A stretch of 64,000 nt of DNA. Source: Isoetes taiwanensis (Eukaryota; Streptophyta; Lycopodiopsida; Isoetales; Isoetaceae). Below the pieces are notes generated by a model. That model ran no database searches, was not told the origin of the DNA, and saw only the letters and a program-made list of their open reading frames with translations. Of the stretch, positions 1 through 9,573 are shown in pieces (position 1 is the stretch's first letter; every line of letters starts with the position of its first letter). Location: the NCBI GenBank assembly GCA_021234155.1, contig JAJEKV010000054.1:3383622-3447621 (forward strand), in the 5' to 3' direction. A program made the position numbers and the translations under genes.

Positions 1-246
1 CATGTGCTACTTCACTGTTCATCATATGCCACATTGCGTGATAAACATGGCATGAAAGCTTATACACTTGCTGAATTTTTTTTAACTACCCTGGGGGTGT
101 GATTGGGGCGTATATACTTGATGTTTTGGAGCATAGAGAAAGATGTTTGAAAGCAATGGATGTAAAAGAGGAGGACGAGGAAGAGATTGAGGGGGTTAAT
201 GCATTATTATCCGATGATGCATTAGATGAACTTTTCTATAATTACT
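1..246 (+). pseudogene. probable LINE ORF2 C-terminal remnant with 3' end
   Basis: Reading across frames gives a HVLLHC-like start, typical of the zinc-binding end of non-LTR reverse transcriptases, and then an acidic C-terminus ending in a TAA at about 246. At least one frame change and one stop lie between them. A short non-coding tail follows and ends in tandem ATTTC units at 302-325, in the place where some plant LINEs carry a simple repeat instead of poly(A). The 5' part lies outside the window. The family is an inference from the layout; no RT catalytic motif is visible. Confidence 0.35.
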
Positions 247-301
247 AATGTACTGGTTTGGATGTCTCATAGGCCTGGCGGTCTCACAGACGTAATAATA
301 C

Positions 302-325
302 AATTTCATTTCATTTCATTTCTCT
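302..325 (+). repeat. ATTTC pentanucleotide tail
   Basis: Four to five tandem ATTTC units directly follow the presumed LINE 3' untranslated tail. Confidence 0.7.
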
Positions 326-349
326 CTCAGGTCGGCCACATGATCGAAA

Positions 350-389
350 AAAAATTGTCTCTCGCGCTATATGGCTAGAGACAATTTTT
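350..389. repeat. 13-bp inverted repeat
   Basis: The arm AAAAATTGTCTCT at 350-362 is the reverse complement of AGAGACAATTTTT at 377-389, with a 14-nt loop. It lies between the LINE tail and the gypsy integrase remnant and may be a small foldback element or an old transposon edge. Confidence 0.7.
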
Positions 390-411
390 ATACCGTATGA
401 CGTGAGAGACT

Positions 412-1162
412 ATGAGAGATAATAATCTCTCATCAATCTCTCGTCGCTTAACAGCTGTTAGCCAGAAAAATACCCCTGCGGAGAGATGTCTTGGTTCATA
501 TTCCTCATTATGTCATTTCCCAAAGGATAAAGAAAGCGAACAAGAAACCTCATGGTGTTCCTTTATCCTTACCTATTCTGGAAGCAAAGTGGTAGCAGAT
601 CACTATAGATTTTATTGTTGGTCTTCCCACAAATGCTCGCAAGAATGCTATCATTTGGACGGTTGCTGATTGTTTAACTAAGCACACACATTTCATTCCT
701 TGTTTGGATAAGTCGGCAGCTTATAGTGCGGCTACGCTCTTTATCAAAGAGATATTTAGGCTACATGGGTTGCCTAAGATTGTTGTATCTGATCGTGATA
801 CGAAGTTCACCAGTAAATTCCGAAAGGTATTGTCTATGCAATTGGGAACGGAATTAAGCTTCTTCACTGCTTTTCACCCAGAAACCGATGGACAATATTA
901 GGTGGTAAACAAAGTTATTTGTTCCATCTTAAGGAGGTTTATCAATGAACATCAAGGTAATTGGGAAGACTATTTATGTACAACACTACCTATTAGTCTA
1001 CCATAAAGATGGCTCCATTTCAGGTAGTCTATGATTAGACTATAAGGAAGCCACTCTTTCGAGTGTGTGAGGATGTTCCAGCTGCTAATGATTTAGTTAT
1101 TGAGCATAAGGATCTCATAGACTTGCTTTATGCTTGTATCCGAGATGCTCATGCTTTTTATA

Positions 1163-1165
<3 letters not shown>
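412..1165 (+). pseudogene. Ty3/gypsy integrase remnant
   Basis: The recognisable part is the integrase core. A VGLPTNARKNAIIWTVAD-like stretch lies near 618-670, followed at 704-901 by DKSAAYSAATLFIKEIF, GLPKIVVSDRDTKFTSKF (second catalytic Asp region) and TAFHPETDGQ (the usual FHPQTDGQ before the catalytic Glu). A TAG follows at 899-901 where the family has Ser, and the reading then continues as VVNKVICSILRRFINEHQGNWEDY and a YKKPLFRV-like linker. Several frames are needed and neither RT nor LTRs are present, so this is a dead 3' pol fragment of a plant chromovirus-type element. Confidence 0.8.

Positions 1166-1191
<26 letters not shown>
1163..1191. repeat. CTAT microsatellite
   Basis: About seven uninterrupted CTAT units sit just after the gypsy remnant. 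Confidence 0.9.
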
Positions 1192-1194
<3 letters not shown>

Positions 1195-1249
1195 GAGGTC
1201 TCTTTGTTTGTCTTCTTTTGTTGTGAAGGATTGCTCATTCAGAGATAGT

Positions 1250-2640
1250 AGGAGTTTAGTTAGGCAAGTGGTATCTTTGTTGCTCGTTGGTGGCATGAGT
1301 TGATTGTGCAGGTGGCAGTACAACGATATCTCTAAATGTTAGATCAGTTTATATGCTTCATCCATTTATATACGCATACGCGCCAACCTAAGCACCACTC
1401 CAGCAACTCCTGCAAAATCACAACATTTCACCCCTTAATCATGGACATCTCTAGATTAGCACACCTCTGCTTATTTGAGCTTTACTAGCTTAGAGTCTGT
1501 TTGTTGAAGTCTTATGTCTAAAGGTATGTTCTCTTTGGATTACTCTTAAAGATCCATTCATGCATCTCGTGGAAAGGATCTCATAGTTAAAACTTTGACC
1601 GAAGTATTAGTCATGCATTGTAAGTATGCTACTAGTGTAGAGGCCTTGAACCTTATTTGGCTCCCAATTCAAGCTCACCTATGTTCTTCACGCATCAGCT
1701 GGGGGATTGCCATGAGCTGAATAGTGTCATGAACCTACGGGTGGTCGTCACAAATAGAATGCATGGGGCGTGAACTAGTCTGAACTACGAGGTGATTGAC
1801 GCATTTGTTAGGAATGCCATAGAGGGTAAAGATAGAAATTATACTATTAAGAAGGATTAGTGAGTGTTGCTCTTCTTCGTCCGTTAGAAATCATATCTAG
1901 GTTTCAGTCTAAATAGGATCGACCCTTAGTTTTGCTAGTGGACACCTAGGTCATGACTCAGCTAGGTTATTGGAGGTAATACTATGAGCTCTGTGACCTC
2001 CTCCCTCCCTTATCCCCCTCCCCCTCCCTCCCTCCTCCCTAGGTCATGACTCAGCTAGATTTTTGGAGGTAATACTATGAGCTCTGTGGCCTCCCCTCCC
2101 TCCCTTATCCCTCCCCCCCTCCCCGATCCCCTCCCCAAACCCCACTCTAAAAAGAGGAGATGGCAGAGCTCAATCGTAGAAAGATGACAACGATTGTGCT
2201 AACTGTGTGGTCTGCAAAATAGAGGATGAGGAACATGTATGGAATAGATGTATGACATATGAGCATATAAGAGAGAGGAGCATATAAGAGATAACTGGTA
2301 TAGACTGGTCAGTCAAGGTAGAAAAAGGAACAAGAAGTACCGAAGCGGCAGGAAAAAAAACAAAGGCAATAAAAGAGATATTGTAGAACATGAATCAAAA
2401 TACAAAGAAAAGAAGACATCAAACAACTTGATCAATGGAACGTGCACCAGTTCTATAAGATCTTCAACGGGTATATAGACATGGAGTGATTGATTTTTTT
2501 TTTCTTTTTATATTTTGGGCCTTCCTTGTCAAGGTCCCCGGTGCTTTAAAATACATCTATGCTAGATGGAAGAGTAAGGAGGTGACCAAGCCCTACAATA
2601 ACCAACAGACAAACATATAAGCAAGAGAATAAGAGGATAG
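1250..2640. other. non-coding, low complexity
   Basis: No gene is recognised. The stretch contains the tandem duplication listed separately and C/T-rich tracts at 2000-2040 and 2095-2150. Confidence 0.6.
1945..2130. repeat. 93-bp tandem duplication
   Basis: Two consecutive copies start at 1945 and 2038, each opening with CCTAGGTCATGACTCAGCTA, running through GGAGGTAATACTATGAGCTC and ending in a pyrimidine tract. Confidence 0.85.
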
Positions 2641-3289
2641 AGTATTTTACCTTCAGAGTGCGCTTATGATGATGCTTTAGCCTACATCATGATCAAATCT
2701 ACGTAAAGTAGGGAGTTGGGTACTAAGCCTCGAGGCCTTTTCCCATCTTTTCTGTATGACAAGAAAGTCACAAACAAGATAAGCAAATTAGATGCAACTT
2801 TGTATGTCCCTTTCCTAAGCTCTCTGATGATAAGATCAGGTTTCAAGACCACATCGCTCACCATAGAGACCATCGTGCTGCTCCAATAGTCCATGGACTT
2901 GCCGACCTCCACCTTGATGATCCAATTGAGCACAGATCTAGGTACCCGAAGTTTGAGACATGGTCTAGTAATCATAGAAGAGATTGAAGATCATTCTTTT
3001 GAAGATGGTTTACAAAGGAAGATCAAAATATATAAGTAGGTTTACAGTATATAATCAAAATACAGTCTTGTTCTTTTATCAAAACGAAGACTAAAGTTCC
3101 AAAAAAGAGAGAGTCAAATGCATATCCATGTTCAAGGATAAGATAAAGGCAATACTATTGGAGGCCAAAATGAATACATCCAATTTAACACTTGCTAGTT
3201 ATTAGACATTTTACAAGTACCCAATATTCAGTATTAAGTACTTTCTTAGGTAAGGTGTAGCATGTGTATACTCTGCTTGTTAGAACTCT

Positions 3290-3394
3290 TGCAGAGACAT
3301 CAGTCACGTAGAACACCTTCATTGCTTCGTCACCATGTGTGGCCACATGTGCTCTCGTTATAGAGATCTCTCTCACAAAAAACTCGAGTAACAT
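3290..3394 (-). pseudogene. ACT-domain (ACR family) fragment
   Basis: The minus strand encodes EISITRAHVATHGDEAMKVF followed by YVTDVSA. This matches the second half of an ACT domain in plant ACT-domain-repeat (ACR) proteins, which read approximately 'LSVTRAEVATRGDKAVNVFYVTD'. These proteins are putative amino-acid sensors. The similarity stops soon after VTD and no flanking ACT domains or exon borders are seen, so this is one orphan exon or pseudogene fragment. Confidence 0.5.
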
Positions 3395-3399
3395 CAGAA

Positions 3400-5370
3400 C
3401 AACACAACTTTACCATTGGTAAATATCTTAAGCCCGAATCCCTATTTGTCATAAGATACTACATATTTAACCTTGATATTAAGTTCAGAAAACACAAGGA
3501 GCAAGCGTGAGTTGATGTATAGACTTTTTATTGGTAATATACATCATTCAATTGCTTCCCCCTAATATCGGACAACGTGCCCCCTCTGCGACAGATATCT
3601 AGCCTTCATTGCCATGGATATCCAGCCTTTTCAGCTTAGAAGTTTAGCATGCAAAAGAACATGGAAGTTCAGGGCTAGAACTACAAGGGCAACAGAAATT
3701 GGTAGTGGAAAAAAATGAGGAAAAGTGGTCGTGGAGATACTGCTTCAACTGAACTGGATCATAATACTCTGAACCACCAGGCAAAATAAGGGAGTTAACA
3801 GAGGCCATCATACGCCTTGGGTGATGATGCACCCACCTTTGGTAACACTTTTAAGAGAAACATAAGAAGTACCAGTGTTGATATAAATCCATTAGCAATG
3901 GTGAATGCGAATTTGGATGCAATCACGCCAAATGGGTTAGGCAATGGGCAAGTAATGGGCGCACGCTTTAACAATTACTCCCAAGTGCTTTGCCTAGCAC
4001 TTTAACTTCACATTCCATGTCATGAAACATGACAGCTGTGAGAACCCATATTCAAAACTCCATAGTAAGACCGTGGGTGGGTGGGTGGGTGGGTGCTGTT
4101 TTTTACATCATGCCACATTGACAATCCATGAGGACATATGATGGACCCACAGAGACTTGAAGAAAGGTAAAAGCTTATTACTAGAAAGGAGGTTGTTGAA
4201 ATGTCATGTGTTTTGGCCAAGGAGTTTAACAAAATAGTTATGGAAGGTTGTACAATACAAGATTATAACCACCAAGTAATTCAAGGTTTCCTCTTTGGCG
4301 ATTTCTATACTTTAGATGCTAGCTAAAGTGGCGAATTTTCTTTTTTATGCAAGTTGCACCATAATACCAAAGCAAATGTTTGATTAAGGACATAGAAATC
4401 TACAGAAAGACCAATTACAAAAATAATTATATACTTGTTATTGTATATGCAAACACTATATGGAACAATAATTGCTTGTGTTGAATCAATAATTGAGTTG
4501 TTTCAAAAGCCTCAAGATCCATCACTTCATAACTTGATTGGCAACCATGACAGAAAAGGCAGTCACTTTCGCAACAGACATAAATGTAAGCTGGCATTTT
4601 TTTTTACCTCTAAGCCTATGGTGTGTTGCCACGTGGCACACATTCTCTTAGGGAATGCTAGGCTAGATTGATGCTCTTTATTTTTACCTTATCTTCTTAC
4701 ATTTTTACCCTACATTCTATGTTTTACCTGTGACATTTCAGCATAACATACGGTCTGAATACGTAAATTATACTACCACGTCACACATACATGTCACCAT
4801 GACAAGTACTTGAGAGTCGTAAAGAGTTGCGCCTAGGGGGCGACCTCGTATGTTGCACATGTATATTAAACATATGCAATTAAACCCCCTTGCCAAGTGG
4901 CAAAGCCCCACTGGTCCCTTCTAACCTAAACCTAAAAGTTCATGTAAAAGGAACAAAAGGGGAAACCCTAAACCTTTCCCATTTTCGCATTTTGGCTTCC
5001 CTGAGCCATTCCGGTCAAGTCAAGCTGCTATTCTGCATTAATAGGTGCCGCCGAGTCGTGTTTGCACAACAGTTCTCTCAGGAGCAACCGTCTTCAACAA
5101 GAACGAAGGCATGGATGCGATTCGGGGAGTTGGAGCAAGCCAAGGATCAGGTAATCTGCGATTCTGTTGTGCAAAGCCGACTCTTAGCCCGGCAATGAGC
5201 TAGGATAGTATTGTCATGTGCTTATGTTTATTCACGCTTCGATCCATTGCCAAAGGATTGGTATCAGGTGGATGGCCCCTGTCAGCTTGGCTGCAAAGGG
5301 GATGAACTCCGCCTTGCAACACAATGGGAGCATCGTAGAAGAAGTAGGGGACGTCACAGTGGTATCAAAG
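3400..5370. other. no recognised gene
   Basis: There are only short, unconvincing reading frames. A GGGT run lies at about 4074-4094. A stretch at 4960-5160 looks like a plant leader and first exon (AAACCCTAAACC near 4960), but its 102-residue frame was not recognised. Confidence 0.5.
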
Positions 5371-5373
5371 CAT

Positions 5374-5393
5374 GATCTTGGTAGACCAAGATC
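5374..5393. repeat. perfect 9-bp-arm palindrome
   Basis: GATCTTGGT-AG-ACCAAGATC forms a perfect stem. It lies about 200 bp before the first copy of the 63-bp hairpin family and has a different sequence. Confidence 0.8.
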
Positions 5394-5577
5394 GGGCACT
5401 GACCATTCCCTGTTAGGACTAACAGTAGACTTTCAGCCTTGGGAATACCAACCCAAGCATGAACCTTGAAAAATTGGGAATTTTTTTTCCAATACTTAGA
5501 GCAGTAAAGTAGGATAATGTTAAGTTAGGAAGAATAGTAGAAAACCCTGAAAAATTCTGGCCATTAGGGAGTGACCC

Positions 5578-5640
5578 CTCACAGAGTGCGCCCCAGGCAT
5601 TTTCAAAAATTTTGAACACGGCTCTCGCGCACTGTGTGAG
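5578..5640 (+). repeat. 63-bp hairpin, copy 1
   Basis: The arms CTCACAGAGTGCGC and GCGCACTGTGTGAG pair with one mismatch. A second inner stem is built from CATTTTCAAAA and TTTTGAACACG and is more degraded than in copies 2 and 4. Same orientation as the other copies. Confidence 0.9.
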
Positions 5641-5790
5641 TGGTTGACCCATTTTGACCTAGATAGATGCATAACTAGAGTAATCTAATAGCTTAGAGTA
5701 GCTTAAAGCTTGAATTTGAGCTAGGAATGTATGTTCTAATACTAAGAAACTGCTTACAAAACTAAAGTTTGAGGAAAAAAAGAGTGACCT

Positions 5791-5853
5791 CTCACAGAGT
5801 GCGCCTTGGGCATTTCCAAAAGTTTTGAGAATGCTTCTTGCGCACTGTGTGAG
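5791..5853 (+). repeat. 63-bp hairpin, copy 2
   Basis: The same outer arms as copy 1; the inner stem pairs GGGCATTTCCAAAA with TTTTGAGAATGCTT. It ends 96 bp before the TATA box of the H3-like gene. Confidence 0.9.
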
Positions 5854-5949
5854 TGATAGGTAATCCAATATATTAATCTAGCAAACACTAATGCTTTACA
5901 TAATGGTATAACATGAAATTGCAGGTCCAAATCCTAAAATTCCCAGACC

Positions 5950-5957
5950 TATAAATA
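5950..5957 (+). promoter_or_regulatory. TATA box of the H3-like gene
   Basis: CCTATAAATA lies 113 bp upstream of the ATG at 6063, followed by a pyrimidine-rich leader and TTAGGGTT (telo-box-like). The second gene of the locus has the same CCTATAAATA core, which supports a true RNA polymerase II promoter. Confidence 0.65.
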
Positions 5958-6062
5958 GACCCCTTAGGGTTATTCATTTTCATCTTTCTTCTCCAGCTAG
6001 CTGCCCTCCGGCCAAGAAGGCAAATTTTAGGCGCTCGGAAGGCGTTTGACATATTTCAAAAC

Positions 6063-7143
6063 ATGGCCCGCACCAAACAAACTAGTCGAGTGGTTATGCC
6101 AGACGATTACACCAGCGCCCAAGTTCTTGCAGCTCAACAGAAGGCCAGAGAGGCTCAAGAGCAAGCCAGGAAAGAAGAAAATCCTAACCCTAATCTATAT
6201 GTTGAGGAGGAGGACCAACAGCAACAAGACGAACAAGAACAACCTCAGAACCCTGATGCCCAAGAAAACTCGTAGAATCAGGGAAATGGCCAGGAGAAGG
6301 ACGACGAGGGCGAGCTGATACCAGAGGAACTAGCGCAGCGGCTAAAGAAAATGGCCAAGAGGAAGAAGGCAGCAAAGAGGAAGAGAATTGCAGAGAAGGA
6401 GGAGCGCAGAAGACAAATGAAGGAGCACCAGAAGCAAAGGGGTTACCATAAGGAAGCGGGAGCCCGACAGGCCACCATCCTCTTCCTCAGATATCGAGTC
6501 GGGCGAGGAGGTTACGAGAGTTCCCAGCCCAGCAGAAGGCTCGGGACCTTCAAACCCAGATAACGAGGAGGAAGAATCTGCAATAGCACCTCCATATCTG
6601 AAGTGACTGAAGCCAACAACTGACCACAAGAAGGGCAAACCGGCACGGGAATCCTTCGTACTCAAGCAAGAGCCGGAATACGGGAAGAAGTTGAAGGAGT
6701 ACCAGGAGTACATGAAGATGTACGAGGAGTACTCAAAATACTATGAGGCAAATAAGGTAATGTACGTGGAGGGAGGAAGGCCAACCAAGAAGAATACCCT
6801 AAAGCCGCCCCCAGAGAGACCCGTACCACCTAAGAAACCAATAAAGAGAAAGGCAGACTCCTATTTTGCAAGAGCTGATCGGGAGATTCGACATTTTTAG
6901 AGGAGCTACGGACTGCTAATTCCAAGGGCTGCCTTCGCAAGATTAACCCATGAAATCTTGCAGGAATTTGACAAGACCAAGTGAGTAACAGATGACATGT
7001 TACTTGCATTGCAAGAGGCAGCAGAGCAAAAGTTGGTCCAACACTTCGAAGATTCCCTAGCATGTGCTCTCCATGTGAAGAGAGTCACTTGTATGCCTAG
7101 AGACATGAAGTTAGCTAGGTTCATAAAGAAGGAAGATTGCTAA
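6063..7143 (+). pseudogene. histone H3-like protein with a long internal extension
   Basis: The ATG at 6063 opens with MARTKQTSR, which matches the H3 tail (MARTKQTAR) at 8 of 9 residues, including Lys4. A roughly 260-residue insertion follows: a Q/E-rich part, a basic part (RLKKMAKRKKAAKRKR, near 6327-6380), an acidic Ser-rich part, a Tyr/Glu helix (EYQEYMKMYEEYSKYYE) and a basic PPKKPIKRK stretch. The H3 fold runs from 6877 to 7128: [49 protein letters not shown]. The length would be about 359 residues against 136 in H3. In-frame stops lie at 6273, 6604, 6898 and 6982, with one frameshift near 6410-6470; the stop at 6898 replaces the Gln of REIRRYQ. There is no intron. Fold assignment is near certain; origin and function are inferred. 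It is a dead gene as it stands. Confidence 0.88.
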
Positions 7144-7292
7144 CATGATGTAATTGTGAAAATTTTGTAAATATAAAAAGTCTTTTGATCAAGTTGTGAA
7201 GTGCAAGATTGTAATTAATAGGGTTGTAATAATGGCATGTGCATTTGGAATTAGTTAATTTGGACAAAAATTCACTGTTTTGGGCCCCACCA

Positions 7293-7353
7293 CTCACAGA
7301 GTGCGCCAGGAGCGTTTTCAAAAGTTTTGAGAATGTCTCGCACACTGTGTGAG
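7293..7353 (+). repeat. 63-bp hairpin, copy 3 (61 bp)
   Basis: The outer arms are CTCACAGAGTGCGC and CACACTGTGTGAG, with the inner TTTTCAAAAGTTTTGAGAA conserved. It lies 150 bp after the stop of the H3-like gene. Confidence 0.9.
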
Positions 7354-7493
7354 TGTTTGGCCACTGATCTTGTCTAGACTTGTCCAAATGTAGAAAGTAA
7401 GGGCATAAACCACCTTAACTCGGCCAGATAAGTAGGATTCTATTTTTAGATTATAATTTTAGAGCCATCTAGGACCCAAACAGGAGCCCACGC

Positions 7494-7556
7494 CTCACAG
7501 AGTGCGCCAGGACCATTTCCAAAAGTTTTGAAAATGCCTCTCGCGCACTGTGTGAG
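7494..7556 (+). repeat. 63-bp hairpin, copy 4
   Basis: The best preserved copy: outer arms as in copy 1, inner arms CATTTCCAAAA and TTTTGAAAATG. It lies 177 bp before the second TATA box. Confidence 0.9.
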
Positions 7557-7732
7557 CAGTCAGAGTAAGTTAGCCCAAATTCATCCCAATTACCTCCAAA
7601 TTAGATGAAATTTGTTGCAATAGGATCATTAGGATGTACTCTTTAACCTAGATTACCTATCAATTGCATAGCAAGACCTTGAAGTGATAGATATTCTTAA
7701 ACCCTAAAATTTTTTCAAATTAGGGTTTTGCC

Positions 7733-7740
7733 TATAAATA
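7733..7740 (+). promoter_or_regulatory. TATA box of the H2B-like gene
   Basis: CCTATAAATA lies 119 bp before the ATG at 7852, almost the same spacing as in the H3-like gene. AAACCCTAAAA at 7699 and TTAGGGTTTT at 7720 flank it as telo-box-like motifs. Confidence 0.65.
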
Positions 7741-8000
7741 TGACCACAACCCTCATTTGCACCCTACTCTATCACTCCTCACTTCAAGGTGATTTTTCAA
7801 CTCCCAGAGGCGCTTCTAGATCTGTTTGATAACCCCATCAGCCTCAACATCATGGCTACCTCTGCATTCAGGCGCACTGCTCATGTGGCTGAGGCTGACA
7901 TCAACTCGGTCTTCATTGTTTTCCAAAAGGAGATCGATGTGGATGCCACCATAAATGCCACAACTTTTTACCAAGAGATCATGATTGAGTTCCATGCCAA

Positions 8001-8005
8001 GATTG
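8001..8005. repeat. copia target-site duplication, left
   Basis: GATTG directly precedes the 5' LTR and matches 13377-13381 exactly. Confidence 0.95.
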
Positions 8006-8543
8006 TGTTAGAACTACATGCCTAAGTAATAAATTTGAACAGATGGCAATTAGTTTACATTACACTTGGTTGACATTTATACATGGGTTTTGCATGAAGG
8101 AAAAAGAATAAAAAGAGGGAAGATTAGACGAAAAGGACACAGGAGAAAAACAGAGGAAGAGAACAGGGGTTTTGTTTTTTTTTAAAGCAGGTCGAAAAGG
8201 CTGACGTCGAACTGGCCGGATTTGTCAAGACGTGTTGGGTTGGTGAAGCCGAGTCGTGTATCCGCTCTAAGCTGCCGGATTCCTCGCTCTAAGCTGCCGG
8301 ATTCTTCTTTGTAAGGTGCCGGATTTCTACCGTAGTAAGCTATCAGATTTGGTTATAGATTGCTTTATTTTATATCCCGTGGTGGTTTCGCAAAGAGTCC
8401 GCCTGCGGTAGTATTACGCGGTGGGCATCAATTCGATTTGTGCGGGGAGATCCTTTGTGGATATAAAGAAGGTGTAAGGGAGAAGATTGAACTTGGTTAT
8501 TTTCTGGGTTCAATTCCGGACTCAAAGCTTTTTGATTCTAACA
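8006..8543 (+). repeat. 5' LTR of the copia element
   Basis: 538 bp, starting TGTTAGAACT and ending TTCTAACA, so TGTTAG/CTAACA are the short terminal inverted repeats. It is mostly co-linear with the 3' LTR but differs from it in patches between about 8220 and 8430. Confidence 0.95.
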
Positions 8544-8546
8544 TCC

Positions 8547-8557
8547 TGGTATCGAGC
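8547..8557 (+). promoter_or_regulatory. copia primer-binding site
   Basis: TGGTATCGAGC begins three bases after the 5' LTR. The usual plant copia site complementary to initiator tRNA-Met is TGGTATCAGAGC; one base is missing here. Confidence 0.8.
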
Positions 8558-8576
8558 TTTTGAGTCTAAAAGGGAG

Positions 8577-9494
8577 ATGGCATCTAATAAGATTGCCGCT
8601 TCAATACTTCTTTGATGTCAAGGTATATAAAGGAGGTTCTGGTTTCCAAGCATGGAAAATGAAGGTTGAAAAGGCTTTGGAAGCAGAAGGGCTGTGGGAT
8701 TTGGTCCGTCCGGCTCACCGAAAAAGAGAAGCAAAGGCGGGTTTCTATGAAGAATGAAGTGGAGAGTCATCAAAGCCCGAGGTAGCAAATGGAATCGTGA
8801 AAGGCCGCAAAGGATGCCGCAAGAGATTTAGCTCAAGCAAAAGGTATTATCATTTCAAAACTTGGCTATGGTATTATTGCTTCAATTCATAGCATGAATC
8901 CCACGAGATATGTGGCAAAGTATTTGTTGAATGAATATGAGCGACTAAGCGCATCTCGAGAGACATAAATTGGAACAGAATTAAGAATGTTGAAATATGA
9001 AAGTGGTCAAGATTTGATTGAGTTATTTGATAAAATGGATGGAATATTTATGGATTTAGAAGGGGCTGCGCCTCTTTCTGCTCAATCAAAAATACTTTAT
9101 ATTTCAGATGTATTTGCTGCATATGATGAAAATCTTGCATCTTTAATTGCATACTATGTCTAGAACTAAAGAAGAAGCTATAAGTATTGCAAGAACTGAA
9201 ATTACACAAAGAGAGGCTAGAAGGAGTTATGATCAAGGGGGAGATAGTATTTTATATTTTGGGAGAGGAAGAGGTAGAAGTAAGGATGTAATATGCTATG
9301 GTTGTGGAGAGACCGGGCATATTAAGCCCAACTGTACTAAAATCAGAGGACGTTCATGCTATGCTTGTGGAGGAGCTGGCCATCTGGCCAATATGTGTAC
9401 AAAAAGGGGAAGAGGACGTGGAAGTTTTAGGGGATCCTCTACTAGAGGTGCATCCGAAATGTTACTTTTTTCAAAGCCAACCATAGGTCTTTGA
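8577..9494 (+). pseudogene. copia gag (broken)
   Basis: The start ATGGCATCTAATAAG at 8577 is followed by an early stop near 8613. The next segment has the gag core signature (GFQAWKMKVEKALEAEGLWDLV), and further frames continue to 9147-9494. There two CCHC zinc knuckles are intact, CYGCGETGHIKPNC and CYACGGAGHLANMC, with Arg/Gly-rich flanks typical of nucleocapsid. At least three frame breaks are required. Confidence 0.85.
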
Positions 9495-9573
9495 CGTATC
9501 GAGAAGAAATTTCGAGGAGGAGGTAAAATCATATGCTTTATCAAATTTATGTGATAAAAATGTATCTAACCCC

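Noticed and set aside
5255..5375. TGGTATCA words at about 5260 and 5361, like a tRNA-Met primer-binding site
   Set aside because: They suggested an LTR element or pararetrovirus starting here, but no LTR pair, RT or RNase H belongs to 5.4-8.0 kb, and the downstream genes are histone-like.
6342..6713. 123-residue minus-strand frame
   Set aside because: It is the antisense shadow of the H3-like coding region, produced by its Glu/Lys-rich codons.
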